A DNA stretch of 6,121 nucleotides from Bacteroidota bacterium. Lineage in GTDB: Bacteria; Bacteroidota; Ignavibacteria; Ignavibacteriales; Ignavibacteriaceae. Below the pieces are notes generated by a model that was not told the origin of the DNA, did no database searches, and worked only from the letters and a program-made list of their open reading frames with translations. This document shows, one piece after another, positions 1 to 5,541 of the stretch (position 1 is its first letter; every line of letters starts with the position of its first letter). The position numbers and the translations under genes were made by a program. The stretch lies in the NCBI GenBank assembly GCA_021796135.1, contig JAJYOQ010000257.1:1-6121 (forward strand), written 5' to 3'.

Positions 1-25
1 AAATAAACTGATACATGTCGATCAA
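1..25 (+). repeat. 25-bp inverted repeat, left copy
   Basis: The first 25 bases are the exact reverse complement of 1272-1296, so the two copies bracket rsgA in opposite orientation. The core TGATACATGTCGATCA is itself an imperfect palindrome (TGAT and ATCA arms around ACATGT). Because the copy begins at base 1, the repeat may continue to the left of the window. It could be a dispersed REP-like element, a pair of regulator sites, recombination arms or an assembly-edge effect; the sequence alone does not decide. Confidence 0.8.
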
Positions 26-63
26 AGATTAAATAGAGCTAAGAAGAATCTTAAAATTTCCTT

Positions 64-90
64 AAAAAAAACTAACTGATCTTTAATCAG
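64..90 (-). terminator. Weak intrinsic terminator downstream of rsgA
   Basis: Read on the minus strand, about 50 bases after the rsgA stop codon, CTGAT and ATCAG form a 5-bp stem around a TAAAG loop (90-76). TTAG and then a run of eight T (71-64) follow. The position and U-tract fit a Rho-independent terminator for rsgA. The stem is short and poor in G+C, so termination would be weak. Confidence 0.4.
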
Positions 91-138
91 AAATTATATT
101 TAGTGCATTATTGATTATTTATATTAGTCAAGGCGGGA

Positions 139-1203
139 TTAATTATCCTTTTTATTTTTCATATAAGAATGCATAAATTTCCCGAACTTTTTATCCTTTT
201 GTCTCTTTTCAAAATATGACATTTCGAGATACAAAGATTCCTTATACAATTTTATATAATTTTGATAGCGTTCTTCAGTGATAATTCCGTCTTCTAAAGC
301 TTTTAATACAGCGCAGCCTTTTTCAATAGTGTGAGTGCAATCCTTATACCGACACTTGTTTGATAGTTCAGCAATTTCATTGAAAGTATCCTCAAGACCG
401 GAATTAATTGAAATAATTCCGAGCTCTCGCATTCCAGGATTATCAACTATAATTGCCCCGTTTTCAAGTACAATAAGTTCGCGTCTCGTAGTAGTATGCT
501 TTCCTCTACCATCTTTCTCTCTTATTGGCTGAGTTTTATACAGCTCCTGATTTATTAAGTTATTTAAAAGTGTAGTTTTACCTACACCGGATGAACCAAG
601 TAAACAATAAGTTTCAGAAGGAATAAAGTATGATTTAAGATTTTCTATGTCAGTCAAATTGTTGTTGCTGAATGCTGCTATTTGAATATCCGGTGCGATT
701 TTAAATATTTCATTTTTCTTTCTTTCGATTTCAGCAAGACTTATAAGATCACTTTTACTAAGAAAAATGGCAGGCGTAATATTACTATCGTTTATCATCA
801 CCAAGTAACGTTCCAGTCTTCTTAGGTTAAAATTGGAATCAAGTGATTGCATAATAATTGCTTTATCTATATTTGCAGCGATAAGTTGATATTCGATTTT
901 TTTTCCGGAGGTTTTCCTTTTTAATAATGATTTCCGAGGAAATACATCATGAATAATAGCCAATGAATCTTCGTCAAATAACTGGACATACACCCAATCA
1001 CCAACGGTAGGAAAATCCAGAACAGAATCTAAATTGAATAGAAATTTTCCAGTTAATTCCGCATATATATCAGTTATACCGTTAGAGACAACAAAACTAT
1101 TTTTATTTACTGTAATTACTCGTGCAATTTGATCAGTCATTTTGGATGGATCAATTTTATCTTGGAACCATTTGTCGAATCCAAGTTTTTCAATAGCATT
1201 CAT
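139..1203 (-). CDS. rsgA: Ribosome small-subunit-dependent GTPase A (RsgA/YjeQ/YloQ)
   Basis: RsgA is a circularly permuted GTPase that binds the 30S subunit late in assembly, checks the decoding region and leaves on GTP hydrolysis. The 354-residue product shows the family order: an N-terminal OB-fold (about 20-95), G4 as LSKSD (148-152, Ser replacing Asn of NKxD), G1/P-loop GSSGVGKT (203-210), switch-like GKHTTTRREL (234-243), G3 DNPGMRE (254-260) and a C-terminal zinc knuckle with C284, C289, H291 and C297. It is full length for the longer form of the family. The ATG is supported by AAGGAG at 1215-1210, and a short GGCT/AGCC hairpin (1220-1230) sits just upstream of that site. It stands alone on the minus strand with a weak terminator behind it. 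Unusually, the gene is bracketed by a 25-bp inverted repeat. The identification rests on all G motifs and the zinc knuckle being present. Confidence 0.97.
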   Translation of the reverse strand: MNAIEKLGFDKWFQDKIDPSKMTDQIARVITVNKNSFVVSNGITDIYAELTGKFLFNLDSVLDFPTVGDWVYVQLFDEDSLAIIHDVFPRKSLLKRKTSGKKIEYQLIAANIDKAIIMQSLDSNFNLRRLERYLVMINDSNITPAIFLSKSDLISLAEIERKKNEIFKIAPDIQIAAFSNNNLTDIENLKSYFIPSETYCLLGSSGVGKTTLLNNLINQELYKTQPIREKDGRGKHTTTRRELIVLENGAIIVDNPGMRELGIISINSGLEDTFNEIAELSNKCRYKDCTHTIEKGCAVLKALEDGIITEERYQNYIKLYKESLYLEMSYFEKRQKDKKFGKFMHSYMKNKKDN

Positions 1204-1271
1204 ATTCTTCTCCTTTGATGGCTAAAAGCCTAATATTTATACTACTTAAATTTTATTATCTCTATGTAACA

Positions 1272-1296
1272 TTGATCGACATGTATCAGTTTATTT
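1272..1296 (-). repeat. 25-bp inverted repeat, right copy
   Basis: This is the exact reverse complement of bases 1-25. It lies 69 bases upstream of the rsgA start codon, between rsgA and the foreign-looking acetyltransferase gene. The match ends sharply on the rsgA side (1271 no longer pairs with base 26). On the other side it cannot be followed because the left copy runs into the window edge. Its place in the rsgA upstream region would allow a regulatory role for this copy, but the left copy, downstream of rsgA, would not obviously share it. Confidence 0.8.
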
Positions 1297-1373
1297 ATGA
1301 TCTCAATTTAATTATTTTCTTTTTTATTTCCACTGAAAATTCAGAAAGTTTTAAGCATCATATCATATATAAA

Positions 1374-1922
1374 TTATGCAATTCCGGGCAAAGATATAAC
1401 ATGAGAGTACATCCAAAAATCAGCAGGTCGACCACGGACCATGCGATAGCTGCGAAGCAATCCTTCACGTTCAAACCCACATTTAACCAGAACCCTGGCT
1501 GAGCGGGCGTTTGAGTCGAGAACAGTTGCCTGAATGCGGACTAACCCAACGTGGGAATGTGCCCAATCGACAAGGAGCGTGCTGATATAAGTGGCAATAC
1601 CTTTACCCCACATATTAGGCGAGAGATCATAAGCAAGTTCGGCAGATCTATTTTGATGTATTACAGTATGAAAGCCGGCAGTGCCAACAAGTTGGTTAGT
1701 TGATCGAAGCGCTATAGCAAATCGAATAGAACTGGATGGAGTAAATGCCGAAGGAACCCATACATGATGTGCCAGCTCATCAGCCGAATGAACATTCCAA
1801 CTTGTATACTCAACAACGGCAGGCATTGACAGATAGTTATACCAATCCTTCAAATCGGAAGATTCGAGAGATCTCAAAGTTACTATTTCGTGAGATGACT
1901 CTGGAATGGCGGTAAAAAGCAT
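1374..1922 (-). CDS. GNAT family N-acetyltransferase, RimJ/RimL-like
   Basis: The 182-residue product is a GNAT-fold enzyme of the Acetyltransf_3 (RimJ/RimL) type, which transfers acetyl from acetyl-CoA to an amine: a protein N-terminus, an antibiotic or a small metabolite. The N-terminus has the subfamily's typical pattern, TLRSLESSDLKDWYNYLS (15-32). The CoA pyrophosphate-binding motif A is MWGKGIAT (104-111), and motif B is VLDSNARSARVLVKCGFEREG (134-154, the usual N..S..V..K.GF..EG), followed by RSYRM...W. Length is normal and the frame intact. The ATG has AGGTAGG 7 bases upstream. Hand counts in coding blocks give about 50% G+C, against about 30-40% in neighbouring genes, which suggests recent transfer. 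It is separated by over 150 bases from rsgA and over 250 bases from the toxin remnant, so it is probably its own transcription unit. The substrate cannot be deduced. Confidence 0.9.
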   Translation of the reverse strand: MLFTAIPESSHEIVTLRSLESSDLKDWYNYLSMPAVVEYTSWNVHSADELAHHVWVPSAFTPSSSIRFAIALRSTNQLVGTAGFHTVIHQNRSAELAYDLSPNMWGKGIATYISTLLVDWAHSHVGLVRIQATVLDSNARSARVLVKCGFEREGLLRSYRMVRGRPADFWMYSHVISLPGIA

Positions 1923-1944
1923 AGTAGCCTACCTATAATTTTGC

Positions 1945-1963
1945 TAAACAGGGTTATTGTTTA
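1945..1963. promoter_or_regulatory. Inverted repeat just upstream of the GNAT gene
   Basis: TAAACA (1945-1950) and TGTTTA (1958-1963) are a perfect 6-bp inverted repeat with a 7-base spacer, 23-41 bases before the acetyltransferase start codon. The position fits an operator or a leader hairpin. The arms are A+T-rich in an A+T-rich gap, so chance is a real alternative. Confidence 0.3.
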
Positions 1964-1974
1964 ATTAGATCAAA

Positions 1975-2035
1975 ACTGACCGGACTAAGTTAGTTATTTT
2001 TTGATATATTTTTCAATCTAGTCAGTTTAGTCGGT
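1975..2035. promoter_or_regulatory. Operator-like cluster of ACYGACTA motifs
   Basis: On the minus strand ACCGACTAA is followed directly by ACTGACTAG (2035-2018), a 9-base direct repeat. The plus strand carries ACTGACCGGACTAAGT at 1975-1990. ACCGGACTAA (1979-1988) and TTAGTCGGT (2027-2035) also pair over 9 bp with one bulged G, around a 38-base loop. Clusters of such half-sites in front of a gene resemble TetR-family operators. The nearest downstream gene is the acetyltransferase, starting at 1922. No regulator gene is present in the window, so the operator reading is inference. Confidence 0.35.
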
Positions 2036-2176
2036 GAGACTGTAACGCTTTATATTAATCAGAAACAGATAGCTATGGTCTTTTATTAAATTTTATTTTT
2101 CATTTCAAGCATTACACCTTTTGTTGAAAAGCCATATAAAAATATGTATATTTCGCCATAGAAACTGGGGGGAATC

Positions 2177-2431
2177 TTAATGAAGACTATTAAGCAAATC
2201 TAAAGTTTTACGCAGGTTCTCAGCAAAGATTTCTTTTAACCTTTTGTTTGATGTGTTACTGCAAGTAAGCCAAATTATTTTAGGCGGTGAACCGAATCTT
2301 TTCTGATGAATACAAAAATCAACATCTTTCGTTATCACTATCGCATCGGCTTGCTTGGCTTCATTAAATATTATCAAATCAGCAGCATCCTTTAATCCGA
2401 GTTCTCTAACTGCTGTGCAATTGAGCATCAA
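2177..2431 (-). CDS. DUF5615 PIN-like (VapC45-type) toxin, N-terminally damaged
   Basis: The 84-residue frame matches most of a DUF5615 domain, a PIN-like RNase family that pairs with DUF433 antitoxins (VapC45 type). Visible are VRELGLKDAADLIIFNEA (8-25), the acidic core VITKDVDF (32-39, D36 and D38) and GSPPKIIWL (47-55) with the following N.S and C-terminal helix. Family members are usually about 105-120 residues and begin with a short strand carrying a conserved Asp (MK.L.D.NL). That segment is missing here: the frame opens at TTG 2431 or ATG 2428, roughly 25 residues late. The family start is still visible in another frame from ATG 2444 (separate entry), so the gene has lost a stretch of roughly 15-18 codons plus a frame change. 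GTGAGG at 2438-2433 could serve ATG 2428, so a truncated protein might be made, but without the first acidic residue it is probably not an active nuclease. Treat as a probable pseudogene. Confidence 0.75.
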   Translation of the reverse strand: MMLNCTAVRELGLKDAADLIIFNEAKQADAIVITKDVDFCIHQKRFGSPPKIIWLTCSNTSNKRLKEIFAENLRKTLDLLNSLH

Positions 2432-2444
2432 ACCTCACTTTCAT
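2406..2444 (-). pseudogene. Stranded N-terminal start of the DUF5615 toxin gene
   Basis: On the minus strand, an ATG at 2444-2442 overlaps the antitoxin stop codon as ATGA. It reads MKVRFDAQLHSS and then TAG at 2408-2406. MKVRFDAQL matches the family's opening strand MK.L.D.NL, including the conserved Asp (codon 6, GAT 2429-2427). Homology then jumps to another frame at ..TAVRELGL. The tight ATGA coupling and the match show that this was the original toxin start. The helix between the two parts is deleted, and the frame is lost. Confidence 0.7.
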
Positions 2445-2665
2445 TCAGCAATAACCGGACGATCCAGATTTCGGCTTGCATAAATAAGCGCAGCTTTTAA
2501 ATCTTCTTCCTCAAGGTCAGGCATTTCTTTCAGTATCTCTTCATCGGATAAACCAGAAGAATAAAGTTCTAGAATATCTGAAACTCTTATTCTCATACCC
2601 ATGATACAAGGACTTCCGCCGCATTGTTCGGGATTAAGGGTTGTTCTATTTAATAAGTCATCCAT
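2441..2665 (-). CDS. DUF433 antitoxin (VapB45-type)
   Basis: This 74-residue DUF433 protein is the antitoxin partner of DUF5615 toxins. In the family it combines a small winged-helix DNA-binding fold with toxin binding, and it normally represses its own operon. The sequence follows the domain throughout: TTLNPEQCGGSPCIMGMRIRV (8-28; the usual DP...GG.P.I.GTRI.V), DILELYSSGLSDEEILKEMP (30-49) and LEEEDLKAALIYASRNLDRP (51-70). The gene appears intact. Its TGA overlaps the original toxin ATG as ATGA, the standard coupled arrangement. No clear Shine-Dalgarno site precedes the ATG; the upstream bases are A+T-rich. With the toxin broken, the antitoxin may survive as an orphan that could still neutralise a related toxin elsewhere in the genome. 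Confidence 0.92.
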   Translation of the reverse strand: MDDLLNRTTLNPEQCGGSPCIMGMRIRVSDILELYSSGLSDEEILKEMPDLEEEDLKAALIYASRNLDRPVIAE

Positions 2666-2973
2666 AAATATTTCAAATAAGTTTATAATTCAAATAATAA
2701 ATCGGGATTTAGCATACTATAGCCCTGTGTCTCTTCAAACCCAACGATATAGAAGTTTAAAATACGCTTGGTTATATGGATTCTAAAGAATTATCAAACA
2801 AAATGGACAAATTGAACATAAAAAAATGTTTTGTTAACTGAACAATCTTTGAAACTAATCTGCGCTGACTAATAAAATCCTTTTTAATACTGTCCGTTTC
2901 AAAAATCTCTCTGAACCTAAAGATGTTGTTAACCGGAGGCTTCAAAGAACTATTTTTAAATTTTTAAGTTTGT

Positions 2974-3028
2974 GTGAAAAATTCACAATCCAAGTTTCAA
3001 AGGGGTCGAATTCGACTCCTTTCTTTTT
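2974..3028 (+). terminator. Intrinsic terminator with no upstream gene
   Basis: The main hairpin is at 2999-3022. Arms AAAGGGGTCG and CGACTCCTTT pair over 10 bp (one G-T wobble) around an AATT loop, then C and TTTTT (3024-3028). A smaller GTGAA/TTCAC hairpin (2974-2986) precedes it. The U-tract lies on the plus-strand side only; the minus-strand exit has just TTTG. This is the clearest intrinsic terminator in the window, yet every gene to its left is on the minus strand. Confidence 0.65.
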
Positions 3029-3180
3029 GAAGAAGGAAGTATGTTCAAAGCTAATTTGGACATAAAAATATCTGGATAGGTGTTAGCGTAGTAAATGACA
3101 AATATATTTACTTTATATTTCCATTAATGTTAGTTTGCCTTTAAATTCAGAACAAATTAATTTTACATATCGGCGCTTAA

Positions 3181-3201
3181 TATTGATCGGATATTGATCA
3201 A
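3181..3201. promoter_or_regulatory. Phased TATTGATC direct repeat (operator-like)
   Basis: TATTGATC occurs at 3181-3188 and again at 3192-3199, 11 bases apart (about one helical turn). The second copy is part of the palindrome TTGATCAA (3194-3201). The pair lies 94 bases or more before the membrane-protein start, a reasonable place for an activator or repressor. ATTGATCG also occurs at the edge of the rsgA-flanking repeat (1271-1278). Function is inferred from spacing only. Confidence 0.3.
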
Positions 3202-3294
3202 TTGCAAAAAATGATTCGATGTTAATTTAAAGAGGAAATCCTGTCGTAATTACTGCTGTTTTTATATTTTACTAAAGCGGAGAAGAAAAAGCCT

Positions 3295-4161
3295 ATGAAT
3301 AGTACTAATGATAATATTTTTGGTAATCCTTTTGAGAGGATATTTGTGTCTTTGATTTCGATATTGTCAGGGTTTACTTTGATTTATCTGGCGATTGAAG
3401 GTCCTTTGTTTCTCCATCATATTAAGTATAAAGCGGCTGATTTAATTAACAATCAACTTGTAGGTCAGGATATTGTTAATATGTTTCTCTTAAGTCCAAT
3501 TTTAATTGTTGGCGGTGTTAATCTTTTTTTCAAAAAACGAATTTCGCAGTTCCTTCTTATCATTACTCCTCTTTATTTGATCTACTTTGTTTTAAGCTAT
3601 ACTATTGGCTGTGAGTGGAGCTCTCCGATATATTTTGGGAATAGCGAGTTGTATTTCTTTTACTTTCTTTTTATTCTGATTTCTTCTCTGATCATACTTC
3701 TGTACTCGCTTACCATATTTCCCAAAAATTTAGAAGGCACTTTTAATAGAAAAGGACTTATAATATATTCTTTCCTGTTCTCTATCTTTCTGCTAATTTT
3801 TGCTTCTATGTGGATTAAAGAAATTCAAGAGGTCATTTCAACCGGCACTACTCGTGCTTATGATATTGCTCCAACTTCTTTTTGGGTAATTAGGATTTTT
3901 GACCTGGGGTTTTCAATTCCTTTAGGTTTGATTAGTATTTATTTGCTTTGGACCCGTCCGAACTCGACTTACTCAATACAGTTCATGTTTTATGGTTTCT
4001 TTCTTACGATGATAATTGCGGTTAATGCAATGGGATTTGTAATGTTTCTGAAAAATGATCCGACATTTATGTTCCGGGATTTGGTTGTGTTTCTTATTCT
4101 TGCTTTGATAATCTTTTTCGGGTTTTATTATGTCATGCGCAATTATAAAATAAAAGCATAG
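3295..4161 (+). CDS. Uncharacterised integral membrane protein, eight predicted helices
   Basis: I do not recognise the family of this 288-residue protein. Hydrophobic segments lie at about 15-35, 60-79, 84-104, 117-142, 154-173, 195-219, 227-251 and 259-281, giving eight probable transmembrane helices. Positive clusters KKR (80-82), KNLEGTFNRK (144-153), R221 and RNYKIK (282-287) fall on the same side, predicting both termini in the cytoplasm. The longer outside loops are 36-59 (HHIKYK), 105-116 (GCEWSSPIYFGN) and 174-194 (KEIQEVISTGTTRAYD). No signal peptide, transporter signature or catalytic motif is evident, and there is a single cysteine, C106. Start: ATG 3295 has GGAGAAG at 3279-3285, a slightly long spacing. 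It stands alone, with a 629-base gap before it and 116 bases before the next plus-strand gene, and its A+T-rich composition matches the core genes, so it looks native. It is a hypothetical protein of real coding quality. Confidence 0.85.
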   Translation: MNSTNDNIFGNPFERIFVSLISILSGFTLIYLAIEGPLFLHHIKYKAADLINNQLVGQDIVNMFLLSPILIVGGVNLFFKKRISQFLLIITPLYLIYFVLSYTIGCEWSSPIYFGNSELYFFYFLFILISSLIILLYSLTIFPKNLEGTFNRKGLIIYSFLFSIFLLIFASMWIKEIQEVISTGTTRAYDIAPTSFWVIRIFDLGFSIPLGLISIYLLWTRPNSTYSIQFMFYGFFLTMIIAVNAMGFVMFLKNDPTFMFRDLVVFLILALIIFFGFYYVMRNYKIKA

Positions 4162-4277
4162 AGTGTGATCTGCGGGCAATTTAATTGCAATTGATTGATT
4201 ATTTAAATTTTATAATGTTAATTAATAATATGGTTTCAATTGTTTACTTATTTTTTAACATAATTTAATTTACGATA

Positions 4278-4898
4278 ATGTGCGGACGTTTTGAATCTAA
4301 GCCGTCGATTCAATCCTTAACGGATGAGTTTAAGAAAGAGAATAAGATACTGAATATTCAGCTGCATGATGCTGCTGCGGATGAAGAGATAGCTGCTGGG
4401 TATAAAAAGTTCAATATTGCTCCGACTAATAAAATCCTTTCTATTTCTTATTCGGGTAATGATTATAATTTATTTAGGTCAAACTGGGGGATAAAATTCT
4501 CTGCCGATTCTCCGCTTATTTTCAATTCACGTATTGAGACTATTAAAGAAAAGAAATATTGGAATACTTTATTTGATAAGAACAGGTTATTGGTGCCGAT
4601 GTCTGCTTTTTATGAATGGAAGAAAGAGGGTACGAGGAAGATACCTTACAGGATATTTCTTCCGGGTGTGGAGTCTTTTTTTGTTCCGGCTCTTTATCAT
4701 ATTGACAAGGATAAAAATATTTTTACTTCTTTGATTACTACTACTCCGAATGATTTTATTAAACCGATTCATCATCGTATGCCGGTGATTCTAAAAATCA
4801 AAGACGCAATTAATTATCTAATAGACGATCCGGAGGTTAATTTGTTGAAATGCGTTCCTTATGCCGGGAAAATGGAATTGGAACAGGTTACTTTATAG
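4278..4898 (+). CDS. yedK: SRAP/HMCES-type abasic-site protein (YedK family)
   Basis: SRAP proteins bind abasic sites in single-stranded DNA and join them through a thiazolidine link to the amino-terminal cysteine, shielding replication forks from strand breaks. The 206 residues have all family landmarks: MCGR with Cys2 exposed after Met removal, FNIAPTN (45-51), the active-site Asn in FNSRIETI (82-89, N83), AFYEWKKEG (110-118, E113) and IHHRMPVIL (164-172, H165). These match the Cys2/Asn75/Glu105/His160 set of E. coli YedK. Length is normal for the bacterial members. The start is fixed by the need for Cys at position 2; there is no Shine-Dalgarno site in the A+T-rich leader. No LexA-type box was recognised. 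It ends 5 bases before the oppositely oriented carbonic-anhydrase gene. The symbol is borrowed from E. coli by family. Confidence 0.96.
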   Translation: MCGRFESKPSIQSLTDEFKKENKILNIQLHDAAADEEIAAGYKKFNIAPTNKILSISYSGNDYNLFRSNWGIKFSADSPLIFNSRIETIKEKKYWNTLFDKNRLLVPMSAFYEWKKEGTRKIPYRIFLPGVESFFVPALYHIDKDKNIFTSLITTTPNDFIKPIHHRMPVILKIKDAINYLIDDPEVNLLKCVPYAGKMELEQVTL

Positions 4899-4903
4899 CA
4901 AAT

Positions 4904-5449
4904 TTATTTGGGCTCTTTTATAAGGTATAACCGGTTGTCTTCCACTTTGTAGAGCATTGGGGCTACTTTTATTTTGGGGTATCTTGATCTGAGCCGTTTG
5001 GTTTCAGTTTGTATAAAGTCTATTTCATTTCCGATTTCAAACATTGGGGCGAAGTGCATGAAATGTTCTTCAGCCCATTCTTTTTCCCAGCCGGCTTTTT
5101 CGATTAGTCCGTTTATGAATTGTTCTTTGCGGGCCACTAGATTTACCATTCCGCAATTGTTGTGTCCGATTAGGGCTATATGTTTTACGTTTCCGACTGC
5201 AATAGCATAAGACACTTTGAATTCACTGTATCTTAAATTTGCTCCGCCTGATCTTATAATGAAGGCAAAGTTGTCGGGGATCAGCAGATGTTTTCTGTTG
5301 TCCATGCACATTCCGATTAATAGCTGGGCTTGTGTATATACATCTAACTGCCGTTTTAAATTATGATATTCAAGCAGTTTACCGATGGGTGTTTCTTTGT
5401 ATTCAGGGAGAATATCTTCGTAACTTGATATGTCTATTAGCCGATCCAT
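4904..5449 (-). CDS. Beta-class carbonic anhydrase family protein
   Basis: Beta-carbonic anhydrases are zinc enzymes that interconvert CO2 and bicarbonate. The 181-residue product keeps the metal site: C48 in MCMDNR (47-52), H96 and C99 in IGHNNCGM (94-101), with the D50/R52 dyad that gates the zinc. RSGGANLR (66-73) and FKVSYAIAVGNVKHIALIGH (77-96) are the expected neighbouring strand and helix. It is somewhat shorter than typical beta enzymes (about 200-220) and has CMDNR rather than the common CSDSR, so it may belong to a divergent cytosolic subgroup. There is no signal peptide. The zinc-ribbon DUF2007 gene lies upstream on the same strand with a 92-base gap, so the two may be cotranscribed. 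The ATG has only a weak GGA upstream. The 3' end lies 5 bases from the SRAP gene. Family placement is firm; activity is likely but not proven. Confidence 0.93.
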   Translation of the reverse strand: MDRLIDISSYEDILPEYKETPIGKLLEYHNLKRQLDVYTQAQLLIGMCMDNRKHLLIPDNFAFIIRSGGANLRYSEFKVSYAIAVGNVKHIALIGHNNCGMVNLVARKEQFINGLIEKAGWEKEWAEEHFMHFAPMFEIGNEIDFIQTETKRLRSRYPKIKVAPMLYKVEDNRLYLIKEPK

Positions 5450-5541
5450 AGTTATCCAATCTTATTTATATATTCAAAGATTAAAATATTTTTTTAAAGT
5501 TTATGTGATATGGATTTTATAAAATTGCGGGTTTTACAAGT

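Larger units (their letters stand above)
2666..3294. other. 629-base gap without a recognisable gene
   Basis: No reading frame here has a plausible start together with recognisable protein features. The best open stretches on the plus strand are a 21-codon frame from ATG 2776 (MDSKELSNKMDK...) without a ribosome-binding site, and a start-less frame across about 2870-3085 that runs through the hairpins. The gap holds a terminator-like double hairpin (2974-3028), a weak A+T inverted repeat (GTAAAT 3091-3096 with ATTTAC 3106-3111) and a phased TATTGATC repeat (3181-3199). It must contain the promoters of the antitoxin gene (minus) and the membrane-protein gene (plus). It may also hold a small RNA or the remains of a lost plus-strand gene. 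Confidence 0.6.

Noticed and set aside
335..532. Plus-strand open frame of 65 codons inside rsgA
   Set aside because: It lies fully antisense to the conserved GTPase motifs of rsgA and has no ribosome site or family resemblance.
1297..1374. Integron attC site behind the acetyltransferase gene
   Set aside because: No GTTRRRY/RYYYAAC core pair or paired inner boxes are present, so a gene-cassette origin is not supported.
1215..1502. Plus-strand open frame of 95 codons
   Set aside because: Its second half is antisense to the acetyltransferase gene, the first half is an A+T-rich gap containing the repeat, and the product looks like no known protein.
2094..2159. 15-codon minus-strand frame MAKYTYFYMAFQQKV behind the toxin remnant
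   Set aside because: Tiny, with no ribosome site and no recognisable relative; not evidence of a lost regulator.
2700..2770. Possible tRNA, from a TTCAAAC motif resembling a T loop
   Set aside because: The flanking bases do not pair as a T stem, and no acceptor, D or anticodon arm can be drawn.
2601..2786. Plus-strand open frame of 61 codons
   Set aside because: It is antisense to the DUF433 antitoxin start with a random-looking sequence and no ribosome site.
2776..2841. 21-codon plus-strand frame MDSKELSNKMDK...
   Set aside because: No Shine-Dalgarno site, no known family and too short to support without conservation data.
2870..3085. Open plus-strand frame across the terminator hairpins
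   Set aside because: No usable start codon, and it would translate through the intrinsic terminator.
3973..4179. Minus-strand frame over the end of the membrane-protein gene
   Set aside because: Antisense shadow of transmembrane coding sequence, with a basic, random-looking product.
4176..4188. GCAATT/AATTGC palindrome after the membrane-protein gene as a terminator
   Set aside because: A one-base spacer cannot form a hairpin loop, and no T-run follows directly.
4534..5210. Three open frames overlapping the SRAP and carbonic-anhydrase genes
   Set aside because: They lie in other frames of two well-supported genes and show no independent family features.
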